This document shows, piece after piece, positions 37,069 through 48,200 of a DNA stretch of 64,000 bases (its first letter is position 1; each line of letters begins with the position of its first letter). The notes beneath the pieces were generated by a model. The model was not told where the DNA came from and did not search any database. It saw only the letters and a list, made by a program, of their open reading frames with translations. The DNA comes from Watersipora subatra (lineage: Eukaryota > Bryozoa > Gymnolaemata > Cheilostomatida > Watersiporidae). The stretch spans positions 58,136,248 through 58,200,247 of the forward strand of contig NC_088711.1 of NCBI RefSeq assembly GCF_963576615.1, given 5' to 3'. A program made the translations under genes and the position numbers.

Positions 37069-37865
37069 AACCGTAACTGCCGCGTACAACTTTTATCGTG
37101 TTTTCTAGATAAATCAGACATGCTGATTCCGATTTTGTACTCGAAAGAAGAATTGATCTACTAACTGGCAGTGACAAGGGCTTTTTTACAGTGTTTTAAT
37201 ATCAGTCTTGAAAACAACACAATCGGCACAACAAGCTCCGCCCATAAATATGTGACAGACTCTAGCTTTTTAGGAGCGGAAGTTAAGGATGTTTAGTCCG
37301 ATTTAGAATGATAGAGATGGATGTGTTTAAACCCATTATTATCTAAATTCAGTCTTCAAAATTTTCTCAGTCTTTTATGAAAGGTAGATAAACTATTCAA
37401 AATTGCTCATAGCTTGTTACAGGATGCTTAATAGGCTGAACGCCGAGAAAAATGAGCTAAAAAAAGCGCGATTTATCACAAGCTAGCGTTGTTATCGTGC
37501 TTTTTTGAGCTCATTTTTTAAATATGCATTGTTAAATAGCTTATCTACCTTTCAGAAAAGACTGATATTATTTTGAAGGCTGAATTTAAATAATAATGGG
37601 TTTTAAGACACCCATCTCTATCATTTTAAATCGGACTAAACATCCCTAACTTTTGTTCCTAAAAAGCTAGCGTATGTCACAAATTTATGAGCGAAGTTTG
37701 TTGTGCCAATTGTGTTGTTTTTGAGACAGATATTGAAACGCTGTAAAAAAGCCTTCATGACTTTAAAAGTTAGTGGAGCAATCTTTAGTTTGAGTACAAA
37801 ATCGGGATCAGCGTGTCTGATTTACCTAGCAAATACGATAAAAGTTGTACGTGGCAGTTATGGTT
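37069..37865. mobile_element. 797-bp foldback MITE inserted into the hAT relic
   Basis: The two halves are inverted copies of each other almost to the centre (about 37480). Left AACCGTAACTGCCGCGTACA matches the inverse of the right end (GTACGTGGCAGTTATGGTT). ATCAGACATGCTGATTCCGA near 37106 matches the inverse of GGATCAGCGTGTCTGAT near 37805. TA is duplicated on both sides (37067-37068, 37866-37867), a Tc1/mariner-type target. The two arms are clearly diverged, so this is not a recent insertion. Confidence 0.85.
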
Positions 37866-38200
37866 TAAATATCACGAGTTGGATGCTACACGTAAAGGTA
37901 ATTTCACTGTATTTTGGTTGTTTGTATACATCAGCTGGCAGAAATCATTGTTTCAGTGGTTGCTATTTTTTCGGCCGTAACTGTAAGCTATGTGTAATGA
38001 TGCATTGACTAATCTAATGTGAGATCACTCGAGTGTTGGTAATGATGCACATGTGGTAGCTAGTTTCTATAAATGAGAAATTATGTCATGCTCTGGTACT
38101 GTTCAACAAGCATTCTGGAGAAACATTAGAAAGCAATTTGATTATCATCACTAAAAACCTTTACACAGGTATATAATGTTGGAGTAAATACAAGAGGCAG

Positions 38201-38383
38201 ATGCCCGAATTTGCTAAAATTAAGGAGATTCTATGCACACCCCCTGCCACCAGTGCACCAGTGGAGCGAATATTTAGTCATAGGGGCATCATCAAGTACT
38301 TTCATAAATCGAGCATGACCTCAGCAACTTTAACATATTTTATATTAAATTATTTTTGTAAATTTAACCACCAAGCCCATTAA
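38201..38383 (+). pseudogene. C-terminal exon of hAT transposase (dimerisation domain)
   Basis: Follows a GAGGCAG acceptor. Encodes MPEFAKIKEILCTPPATSAP followed by VERIFSHRGIIKY and MTSATLTYFILNYF, then a stop. PATSAPVERIFS..G is the hallmark of the hAT family C-terminal dimerisation domain (PATSAPVERVFS.GG). The rest of the catalytic domain is missing or unrecognisable, so it is a remnant rather than an active transposase. Confidence 0.85.
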
Positions 38384-38750
38384 TATATGATAAAACAAAG
38401 CTGCAACAATTAATGTTTATTTTATTTCTAAGCTTGTTTTGCATAGGAGTTACCCAATAACATCTGTGTGGGTAAGCAACTCTCTTAAGAGCAAAGGCTA
38501 AACAGACCAGCTAGTGAACAAGTAGCGAATTGATAGATAATTGATTTTGTTTAAAGAACTCAATCAAATTGATTCGTTGGAAGATAGCTAACGAATATAG
38601 AATTGAATTGTGGTGTTTTGCTTATTGAATTGAAATTAATCGACTCTCACGTAATCTATGATGCAAAAAATTTGGGAATGGAGTTGCTAATAGTTTGATG
38701 AGAATTGGATTGATTTGAGTCATTTTTAAAGCGCTCATCTCGGGGATATG

Positions 38751-39288
38751 TGTGCAGGCTTTTTATGCTTCTCGTTCTGAACAAACAATGAATGAGTCAT
38801 AATGACTGAACTAACGAATTACTATGCAAAGCCAATGGTCAATAATGAAAAAACAACTATACTATGTATATCAGGCTGTAGTAAAGTAATAATAATAAAG
38901 TAATTTGCACATTGAAAGAGTGCAAGTTGACAAAACCTGCCGAATCATTTTAGCAACAAAATAATCCAATATGAGTCTGTGTAATACCTTGATTCAAATA
39001 TTAAAAATGACTTTGTTGTACTTCTTTACCTCTTTCTTTTTCTTACTTATTTTTTTGCTGCAGCCTTATAATATACATGTAAGATACTGCCGATTTTTCG
39101 ATTTTTTTCTGCTTCAAAATGGCCTTATCTTAACGTTTAAACGCAAGGTAGTTGACATGTCAATAATTATGATTAGCTAAATAAACTTTTTTTTTATTAA
39201 AATGCGATAGATTTTTTGCAAATAATATAAACAAAAAATCATGCATTAGTATTTGTATTGTAAGTTTTCATGGAGATTACAAGACAAG
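38751..39288. other. Intergenic region upstream of the 39289 gene
   Basis: AT-rich sequence between the right end of the hAT relic and the start of the next gene. A 70-codon ORF at 38971 is hydrophobic by composition only. Promoter elements cannot be assigned. Confidence 0.4.
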
Positions 39289-42200
39289 ATGGCTGACAAT
39301 CCTGCAGACGTAAGCTTTCGCGAAAATTCATTGAAAAGGCAAAATAAACGACTATCACAAAGCAAGATAGTTTCGGGACCTATATCCTATAATTTGTATT
39401 CTTTGTTTTTAAAATATTTAGTGAATCGTGAAGTTCCTACAGAGTTGGCATTAAACGATTCAGAAATTCCTATTCCAGCATCGGAATATCAAGCATTTGA
39501 AAACATCGCAAAAGACTGCGGGCTTGAGCGAGCTTTTCATGCGCAACGCAATGATGCATCTACGTCTGTCAATAATAAACGTTTTACAGGGTTGTCTTCT
39601 GCAACTGCATCTTTTAGTACCGCTATCCAAGCTGAATCATCAAACCAGTCAATGACTACTGATATCGATTATTGCGTTGAAGAGAAGATAACTTTTTCAA
39701 CTAAGGGTACAGCGGTTTTAGGTGATGATGACGATATAGCTACCGGTAATATGCAGTTTCAGAAATTAGAAAATCATATCCGTAACCAGGGAAACATTCA
39801 CGACGATGACATTCCTTCTATCGACAGTTTGCCCTGTGTGCCAAATACTGATTTATCTAACAACACAAAATTAGCACCAAACGATTCGTTGCCGACTTCA
39901 GTAACTAGCAAAATGTATAGTAATCCTATTAAAACTAACAAAAATTTACCAGAGGTCAATAATGCTAAGCTGAAAAAATTCCTTCTTTGGGCAAAGAAGA
40001 TGTATGTTAAGGTGAATTCCGTTGTAGAGGGCAAAGATCTCCAAATAGTTTCACTTATGTCTAAAAAGAGTAACAGGGAGATTGCGCCGAAGGAAAGTTT
40101 TGAGCAAATTATTGAAGCAGTACATAATCGGCGGGGTCAGGTTGGTCAGAATCATTTGTCAATCAGCAGTACTATCGCAGAGATAAAGAAGACTTACACA
40201 TTTGGGTATCGCGATTTCGGAATGACTGAAGAGTTAGTGCGGCAGACAGTGTCAAAATGTCGCTCTACTAAGTGTATTGCTTTGTATTTCCAAATTGCAA
40301 CAGAAAAGCACATTGTTCCTACAGATGGAGGGCCAGCTTCAACAATCAATCAAAATGAGTCCCCAATCATTGACAAGTTTTATCAAGGTGGGTTAAAAAG
40401 TTGTACAGGTAATCTGTTTTATTTATTATTCAGGTAATTCCTATTTCTTGATAAATAAATCAACAACTATTTATAAAATAACTGAAATGTCCCGTATAAA
40501 TAAAATACTGTGTCTCAGTTTAAAATTAGGGTATCTGTTAGCAAATGTAGCAGAAGGTCTATATTTTGTTTTCAAATATAAATTTGTAAAATTATTTAAT
40601 TATGCAGAAATTGCCCATATCATTGTTGAGAATGATATCTGGCTTCATCAAGGCTCTCACAAGAACAAAGAGAAGGTTAGAAGCAAAATCAACAGCATCA
40701 AAAGGAGTAGCCCTTTTTGGCACGGTATTATCTAGCATAAAACTACAGCTTTGATCTTTGACTATTATACTAATTATGTAAAGTTAATATTATTACTAAA
40801 TTTGATTACATAATCGTAACCCTTGAAAGTTAGTACAAAGGTCAGTGGTGCACATTATTTACATGCTATGTTTACAGCTAGAGTTGCAAAACGAAAAGTA
40901 GAAGAAGAGCGAACCGGGCAGTCAGGTAACAGAGCAAGGCCATCTCCACCATCAAATATTGTGGAGGTAAGTGTTTTCTGGGGACCATGTACTGCAAAAC
41001 AGCATGCTTTTTGCTTTCTCCGGTAGTTTATAAATATTTGTTATCTGTTCAGCTTAGTAAAATTTCTTTACATCATATTTTTACAATGTTCTATGATCAT
41101 ACAAATTTTTCAGACACTGCAAAGAGGTGATGAGCTTGAGAATAAATTAATAGTGTAATGATGTGTGTTGGTCAAATGGTTTTTCAGTGCTCATATGTAG
41201 CGTTTAAATGTAGCAATGAAAAAACCTAGGGAGCAGTTAGAAGTTAACTCTTTATCTTTTTTTAGCTAATCCTAACCAAAACTGCCAAAGTTACATACAG
41301 CCAAACCTCGGCACACAAAAGATTTTCTTGTATTAGTTTAATTTTGCTTCCTCAAAAACAAAGTTTGTCATAAATGCATCATAGGATCACAGGCTATCTG
41401 AATAATGATATGTCTAATCACTAGGCCTAATATATGTGGTGCTCACTAGCGCATCATCATTACCTATTTCTTTGTGAAATTTCATGAGTTAAACTACCTC
41501 AATGTACGCAGAAGCTAAAGCAAGAACTGATGGTCTTAGACTTCCCATCACTTGCAACTATATTTTAGTAAGATGATGTCATAATGGCGACTTCTTGCTG
41601 TACATGAGTTGATGATTTCACTTTTTGCCATGCTGCATTTGTGTCCCAGTTTATTATTTGTATGTGAAACAAAAATGCTTGAATTATTTTTAAAAATTGA
41701 AAATTTGTTAAAGGTTGACTTACAACAAAATTCACATTACAGTTAATTGGTATCAAAAGGTTCGCCATGTTTTACTGTTGTGTGGTGGTAGGTGCCAAAT
41801 ATGTGGAAATGTGATTACAAGCCCTTAAAAGCTCAAAATTGAAAAGCCGCCATAGATGGGAATCAGTTTATTTCTCTGACGTTGTCATTACATTTGGTTA
41901 TTGTTTTGTCACGTGATGTTCTCACGTGAATTGAAAGGCCTATAAAAGGCTCAATATGAAACTCCTCGTAGCACTAGTTTATGACAAACACTTCAGGTTT
42001 TACTGAAGACCCCGTATCAAATATAGATGCTCACTACTCTACAGTTTTGTTTCGGCTTATTGTAATCGTCTTGTCGCAATCTGATCATGTGACCCAATAC
42101 TTCGCAAATAATTTCTGCAGCACTTTACGATTATCACATGTGACCAACAGGCTTGTCATGTTTATCAGACAATGATATGTACTCCTTCGAGCTAAGGTTA

Positions 42201-45200
42201 AAAAATTAAAAAAAAATTTATGGTAAGTTATAAGATATCAGTGCTAAAAGTGACAGCATTACAATGACGATAAAACAGACGCGTAAGAGCAATAGACATG
42301 GTTTTATTGAACGCTTGAAGTATATTTGTGAAAATATTTCCATGAATGAGGTTGCATAAAAGTGTAAACAGAAACCATCTCGTAACAACTACGTCCCATT
42401 TGAGCCATTTTGGAAAGAGAATCCAAACTACGGCGGTCTTGTGTGGCTGCGATTAACTTAGTTTTTTTTAGCTTTTAAGAGCTTGTAATCGCATTCCTAC
42501 ATATTTTGCACCTACAACACAACAGAGTAAGGCATGGTGAATATTTTAACACCAAATAACTGTAATGTGAATTTTGTTGCAAGTCAACCTTCAAGATTAT
42601 TTTTATTTTTGCAGCTCTCAAGTTTTAAAAAATTCAATAAAATCTCCTTAAAGCAAGTCAATTTATTTGTTTCTGAAAACTATTGCTATAATGTATAGCT
42701 CTGATGTATCAAATACTACATCTATATATAAATCTCAAAGTTTGTGAGTGTGTCTCTGTGTGTTTCGGTTTTTCGAGCTATAGCTATTAAAATTTTGGAA
42801 TTGAAAACTCATGTCCTGTTGGATTTGATCTCAGAACCCCCTGTTCACCAGGCAAATATATTTATCAATTAACCTACGTGAGATTGATAGATTCATTGGA
42901 CAGTAGGAGTGATTATCTAGGTTAAAATACGCATTACAGCGCAACATCACTAAACCTTGCTCTCACGGCTCTTGTTAGTAGGTTTAATTTACTAGCTTGC
43001 TCAAATTAGCAATATGCCAGGCTAATGGCAAGTGGCAGGCAACTACATTACCTGTCACTGTTTATAAGATGATTTTTAATACTCGTGCAACGCTGGGCAT
43101 TCCGCTAGTTATAATATACACCGTACAGGATGAAAATATTCGTTGGTTATAAAATTCGCGAGTTCGCGAGCAGGCAACTCCGCGAATTATAAAATTCCAT
43201 GAATAATTAGTTCTATTTTTAATCACAAGGGAGAATAACTACTGCACCAAATTAAAAACTAGCCGCTAGGCTGGTTTTCAATATAAATACTAAACGTAGT
43301 TGAGTTTCAAAACATTTTTAAAATCATTGCCTGGGCTTTGAGCTAACACCATTGCCAATGCATCACATTTCTTTACAAAATTATTCAAGGTTGTCACAAG
43401 ATATGCAGAATGGCGTCATCGCAAAAATAGCCACTAGGCAAAAGTACTAAACGTAGCCGAGTTTCAAAATTTATTTAAAATCATCGCCAGGCTTCGAGCT
43501 TTATTGCCATTGCATCAAACTTTACAAAATCATTCAAGGTTTTCACAAGTTATTCGGCGTGGCTTCGTCATTGCAAAAGGTCTCTCCTAGTCTTTTTACA
43601 TTGAAATCAACTCCATCAATCCCTAATACCGAAGTTGAGGACGATCATGATTCTGATCTGGACATTATGGTATGTATTTGCTTTGCAGATACGTTTTTCC
43701 ATAATTAACTGCATTAGTTAATTCTTTTGTTTAAAAACTGATCGCTTTCATTAAATACTTCAGCTATTGTTTTTGTACTTCCTTGACACTTGTTAATATT
43801 TTTTTCTTTTTTGTGTTTACTGCAGATTGACAATGAAACAACCTACTCCAATTACGAAAACTAAAGACAAGTAGTAATATTCACCGTGGCAGAAATATTG
43901 GCAGAGAAGCAACCAGTCAACCTAGACCCCTTCATCGACAACAACTCCTTGATATCGCTGCAGCAAACATGATTAATTGTATATTTTATTTCATGTATAG
44001 ATATATTATAATTTATAACAAACTTGAGTGTACAAATAAAATGTTACAAATACAATTTTACAAACGATGAATGGAGTAAATATAAATAGTTTAGTCCATA
44101 TGGCGGTTGTCTAGAGCAATAAAATTAAACTGATACTCTTGATAAGTGAATACTAGCGTGTAATGGTGCTCTCTGACTAGTTATTCTGGTAATAACAGCG
44201 CTATATCGCTGTCACTGTCTTGGGTAGATGTTAAAGGCAATTCTCTCACTACTACGTGGCTGGTAAGTCAGTTATCAGAAATCTCCTCGTCGCTTACTAT
44301 TGTAACGTTCTGCTGGTTGGCCAAAAGTTTGTGATCGTAAAGGCGTTTTTGTTCCTTTTTTAAAACAGATATATTCTCCTCGTTAGCAGCTGCGGTCACT
44401 TCAATTTCAAAACATCCCTGAATGATTGGTGATCTTCTAGGAATAACATCCACCACCCTTGCAGTCATTGTACCTCCGGATATGATGAAAAAGCTGCTTA
44501 CTATACTTATTTCACGGGGTAGATGACCAACCGTTGCGCAGTCTGCGTTTATTAGCTTTACTGCCAATGGTTCGTGTAGATTATTGGGCTCTTTCTCACA
44601 CTAAAACGAATAACAAAGCGGTAGGGATGGAAAAAATATATATTGCGTTTTACTGAAGTAAAACTCAATTATTAATTTAGTAAATGGTTTAAAAAAAACT
44701 CATTACTTACCACAAGTTGTTGGCTTATCAAAGGCCTCCAAAGCGTTGAATATTCGTGTTTACCACTGGACGCAGCAAAAATTGTTTACCGTAGCTTAGC
44801 AAGATCGCCTCGCAGTTGTAAGCCAAATATAAACCAGAACACGTGTTGTGCGCATGCGGAGGAAAACTCTATTACTAGCCGCAATAGAGTTAACTTTTCC
44901 TAGAGAGTGGCAGTTTTCAGCCGCGAATAAATTCATCCGCGAATATGCATAAAAAGACAATTTTCGCGAAATATAACTCTGCGAATGAATTCATCCTGTA
45001 CGGTAGTTTTGATGTACCAAATAACACACTATATAATATATAGCTCTGATGTACCAAATAACACACTATAATATTTAGTTCCGATGTATCAAATGCCACA
45101 TTATAATATTTTGCTCTGGTGTATCAAATGCCACATCATAATATATTGCTCTGATGTATCAAATACCACATTGTAATATATTGCCCCTATGTATCAAATA

Positions 45201-48200
45201 CCACATTATAATATATAACTGATGTATCAAATACCACACTATAATATATTGCTCTGATGCATCAAATACCACATTATAATATATAGCTCTGATGTATCAA
45301 ATACCACATTATAATATATAGTTCTGATGTGTCAAATACCACATTATAATATATAACTCTGATGTATTAAATACCACATTATCAGGGTTGGCATCGTATT
45401 TCCCATGGCGATTATTACCGCCGGTTTATACCGGTTTTTACCACCCCGGAAAAACTCATTTTTGTCCAAAAGCGGGAAAAACTAAAAAACCTCTTTTTTG
45501 ACAAGTTGACTAATGCTTAAGCAAAGAATAACAATACACTTATACCATTAGCTTCATAGAGCTTCTTTATGGCTCTTTAACGGGACACAGGCTAAAAAAG
45601 TGCATAACCTTTTTAATTGGTTTATTTACTAAATATAAAATGAAAAGACCAGATCACAAGATAATATTCGTTTATTTACATATATTTAGTAGTAATATTG
45701 AATGAAAAGCAAAATTGATGCGTGAAATGTGAAAGTAAGCATAATACAACAATTAGAAAATAATTGAAAGACGAAAACACATGAAGATAATGCCAAGTAG
45801 TAGAGACCGGTGAACTGAACAAACGGATTAGAGTATTGAGAATTGATTGTCTAAGAAAACTTAATCCTCTTATTTGGCCGAATCATACCCTAAAGAAATT
45901 GTTTTTAGGTTTTGGTATCAAGCTACCAGTTTGATGCTTTCTCCACTCCAAGCCTGTTGCACTTTGTCTGCACTAAGGAAAAAGCGCTAAACAATGCACC
46001 TAAAAACAGTTCTATTATTGGACTGTAAAAGGCTCATCGTTATTTAACGTTGGCCCGTATTTTGAGTGTTGATTTTTTCCAATTTTTCCCACTTTTAAAC
46101 ACAATTCGACTTCCATTGCTATCGTTTGATATAAATATGGAGTCACACAACCAATTGTTTAGTCCAATTTTCCATTTATATTAAATTTCATTGTTTAGCA
46201 AAATATTTGGATAAAAAATTCTGGCGTTATAATATTTCTCAGTGGTTCCCGGTTTTTACCAGTTGTTCCCGGTTTTTACCAGTTTTTCTCGGTTTTTACC
46301 AGTTTTTCCCAGGAATAATGCCAACCCTGCACATTATAATGTATAGTTCTGTTGTATTAAATACCACATTATAATTTATAGTTCTGATGTATCAAATACC
46401 ACATTATAATATATAGTTCTGATGTATCAATTACCACATAATATATTGCTTTGATATATGAAGCACTAAATTGCTAAACTTTTTTATTATAACTATGTTC
46501 TTTTATTGTGAAAAATATACATTCCAACTTGTTTTTTTGTCAATCATGTAAAATGCTCTCTCAGTATCCCAACTAACCTTTAAAGCATTTGTAACATAAG
46601 TGTCCTTGAAAAATAATGGAGTATTTAATTTTACATATTCTAATTTAGTCTATGCTAAAGCTAGCTTTAGATTTGTTTCTCTTCGTCTATATTCTGCTAA
46701 ATGATAGATTCAAACATTGCTGACTACACATTTCTACTGCAGTCCATATTAGTTTATATAAGCCTACATGTATATAGGGAAAACTAGAGAATCCGAATGT
46801 TTTAATACTTCTAGCATAGCTCAAAATGCAAGATTTTACATCTATGGTTTTTAAAATGTTCAAGTAAATTTGCTAAAAACAAAATGGAAAAGGTATGGAT
46901 AAACGTTGCTGAATGTCAAAATGAGGCTATAGTGACATAATAAAGAGCTTGCGCAGTGACATAAAATAAGCTGAAATTATTTCACAATGATATGTGCCCA
47001 AGAAGATTAGGCTCAATAACAACGTTAATGCAAACCGTTACTGCGATCACCTTAAAGGTTGACTTGCAACAAATTCACATTACAGTTATTTGGTATCAAA
47101 AGCTTCACCATGTCTTACTCTGTGGTGTAGTAGGTGCAAAACATGTGAAAATGTGATTACAAGCTCTTAAAAGCTAAAAACGAACAGTTAATCACAGCCA
47201 TGACAAAATCGTCGTAGATTGGAATCCATTTCCAAAACAGCTCAAATGGGACGTAGTTGAACATGATAGCTTCTGTCCAATTATTTTCACAAACATACTT
47301 CACAAATTCAATAAAACCATGTCTATTGTCCTTACGCGTCTATTTCACGATCATTGTATTGCTGTCACTTTGAGCACTGTTATCTCAAAACCTAGCTTAA
47401 AAATTAATTTAATGTTTTAACCTTAGCTCGAAGGAGTGCATATCATCCTTTGATAAATATGAGCAGCCTGTTCATCACCCGTAATAAACAAAAATTGTTG
47501 CAGAAAATGTTCAGGCCATTTGGCAGGAAGTATGGGTCACATGATCAGATTACGACTAGATGACTAGACCAAGCTTAAACGAAACTGTAAAGTAGTGAGT
47601 GTCTACATCTGATACAGGCTTTTCGGTAAAACCCGAAGCGTTTGTCATAAACTAGTGCTACGAAACGTTTCATACTGAGCCTTTTATTGGCCTTTCAATT
47701 CACGTGAGAACATGACATGTTAAAACAATAACCATATTGAGCTGAGATGATAGCTGCGATAAACTGTTCGTTTTTGGAGCTTTTAAGAGCTTGTGATCAC
47801 ATTTCCACATGTTTTCCACTTACAACACACCAGAGTAAGACATGGTGAACCTTTTGATACCAAATAACTGTAATGTGAATTTTTCTGCAAGTCAACTTGT
47901 AACAATTTCTGCAGATACAGTATTTTAAACTGGAATTAACTTTGCGTATAACAATACATTGGCTTTAAGGCTGTGCGTGGTTACTTACAGTATTGTTTAA
48001 AGAGGTGTTGTAGGTTTTTAGGCTGTTAGATCGATTAAACATAGTACAATGTATTCTTATAGACTTGCCACAACATGCAATGGCCTTATCATACGACAAA
48101 GATGTCAGACCATTTTAAAAATCATTGATTATGAAAATTGCCCTCATCATTGATTGTAATTGGATTGTGTTAGGGTTTGTGCACAGGTTAGAAATTTTTT

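Larger units (their letters stand above)
35329..38742. mobile_element. hAT-family DNA transposon relic with 8-bp target duplication
   Basis: Left end CAGAGATGGGCACTCGAG and right end (inverted) CGAGATGAGCGCTTTAAA are hAT-type termini. Flanking 8-mers GGGATAGG (35321-35328) and GGGATATG (38743-38750) match at 7 of 8 bases, the hAT target size. Subterminal ATCGATTC/AATTGAAT motifs occur at both ends. Inside are a possible first coding exon (36177-36248), a central open segment (about 36840-37068), and a C-terminal exon with the hAT dimerisation motif (38201-38383). A 797-bp MITE interrupts the central segment. The element is therefore broken and probably old. Confidence 0.85.
43121..45003. mobile_element. 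TIR element carrying a HIRAN-domain gene
   Basis: Left end CCGTACAGGATGAAAATATTCG and the inverted right end CCGTACAGGATGAATTCATTCG share the first 14 bases and more beyond. Subterminal sequence is rich in TTCGCGA/TTCGCGG motifs at both ends. Compared with the satellite unit (ATAATATATAGTT..), insertion was at a TA: the left copy now reads CA and the right TA. A direct duplication of about 125 bp (43283-43440 and 43441-43575) lies in the left part. Inside are a minus-strand HIRAN-like gene and a possible small plus-strand gene. I see no transposase. Confidence 0.75.
42684..46450. repeat. 35-bp satellite array interrupted by three mobile elements
   Basis: The unit is about 35 bp, roughly TCTGATGTATCAAATACCAC plus ATTATAATATATAGC. 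One unit lies at 42684-42720, about ten at 45005-45382 and three to four at 46330-46450. The gaps are filled by a SINE-like copy (42721-43110), a TIR element with a HIRAN gene (43121-45003) and a hAT MITE (45383-46329). A run of array sequence (ATAATATA) survives between the first two, so all three entered one pre-existing array. Confidence 0.85.
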
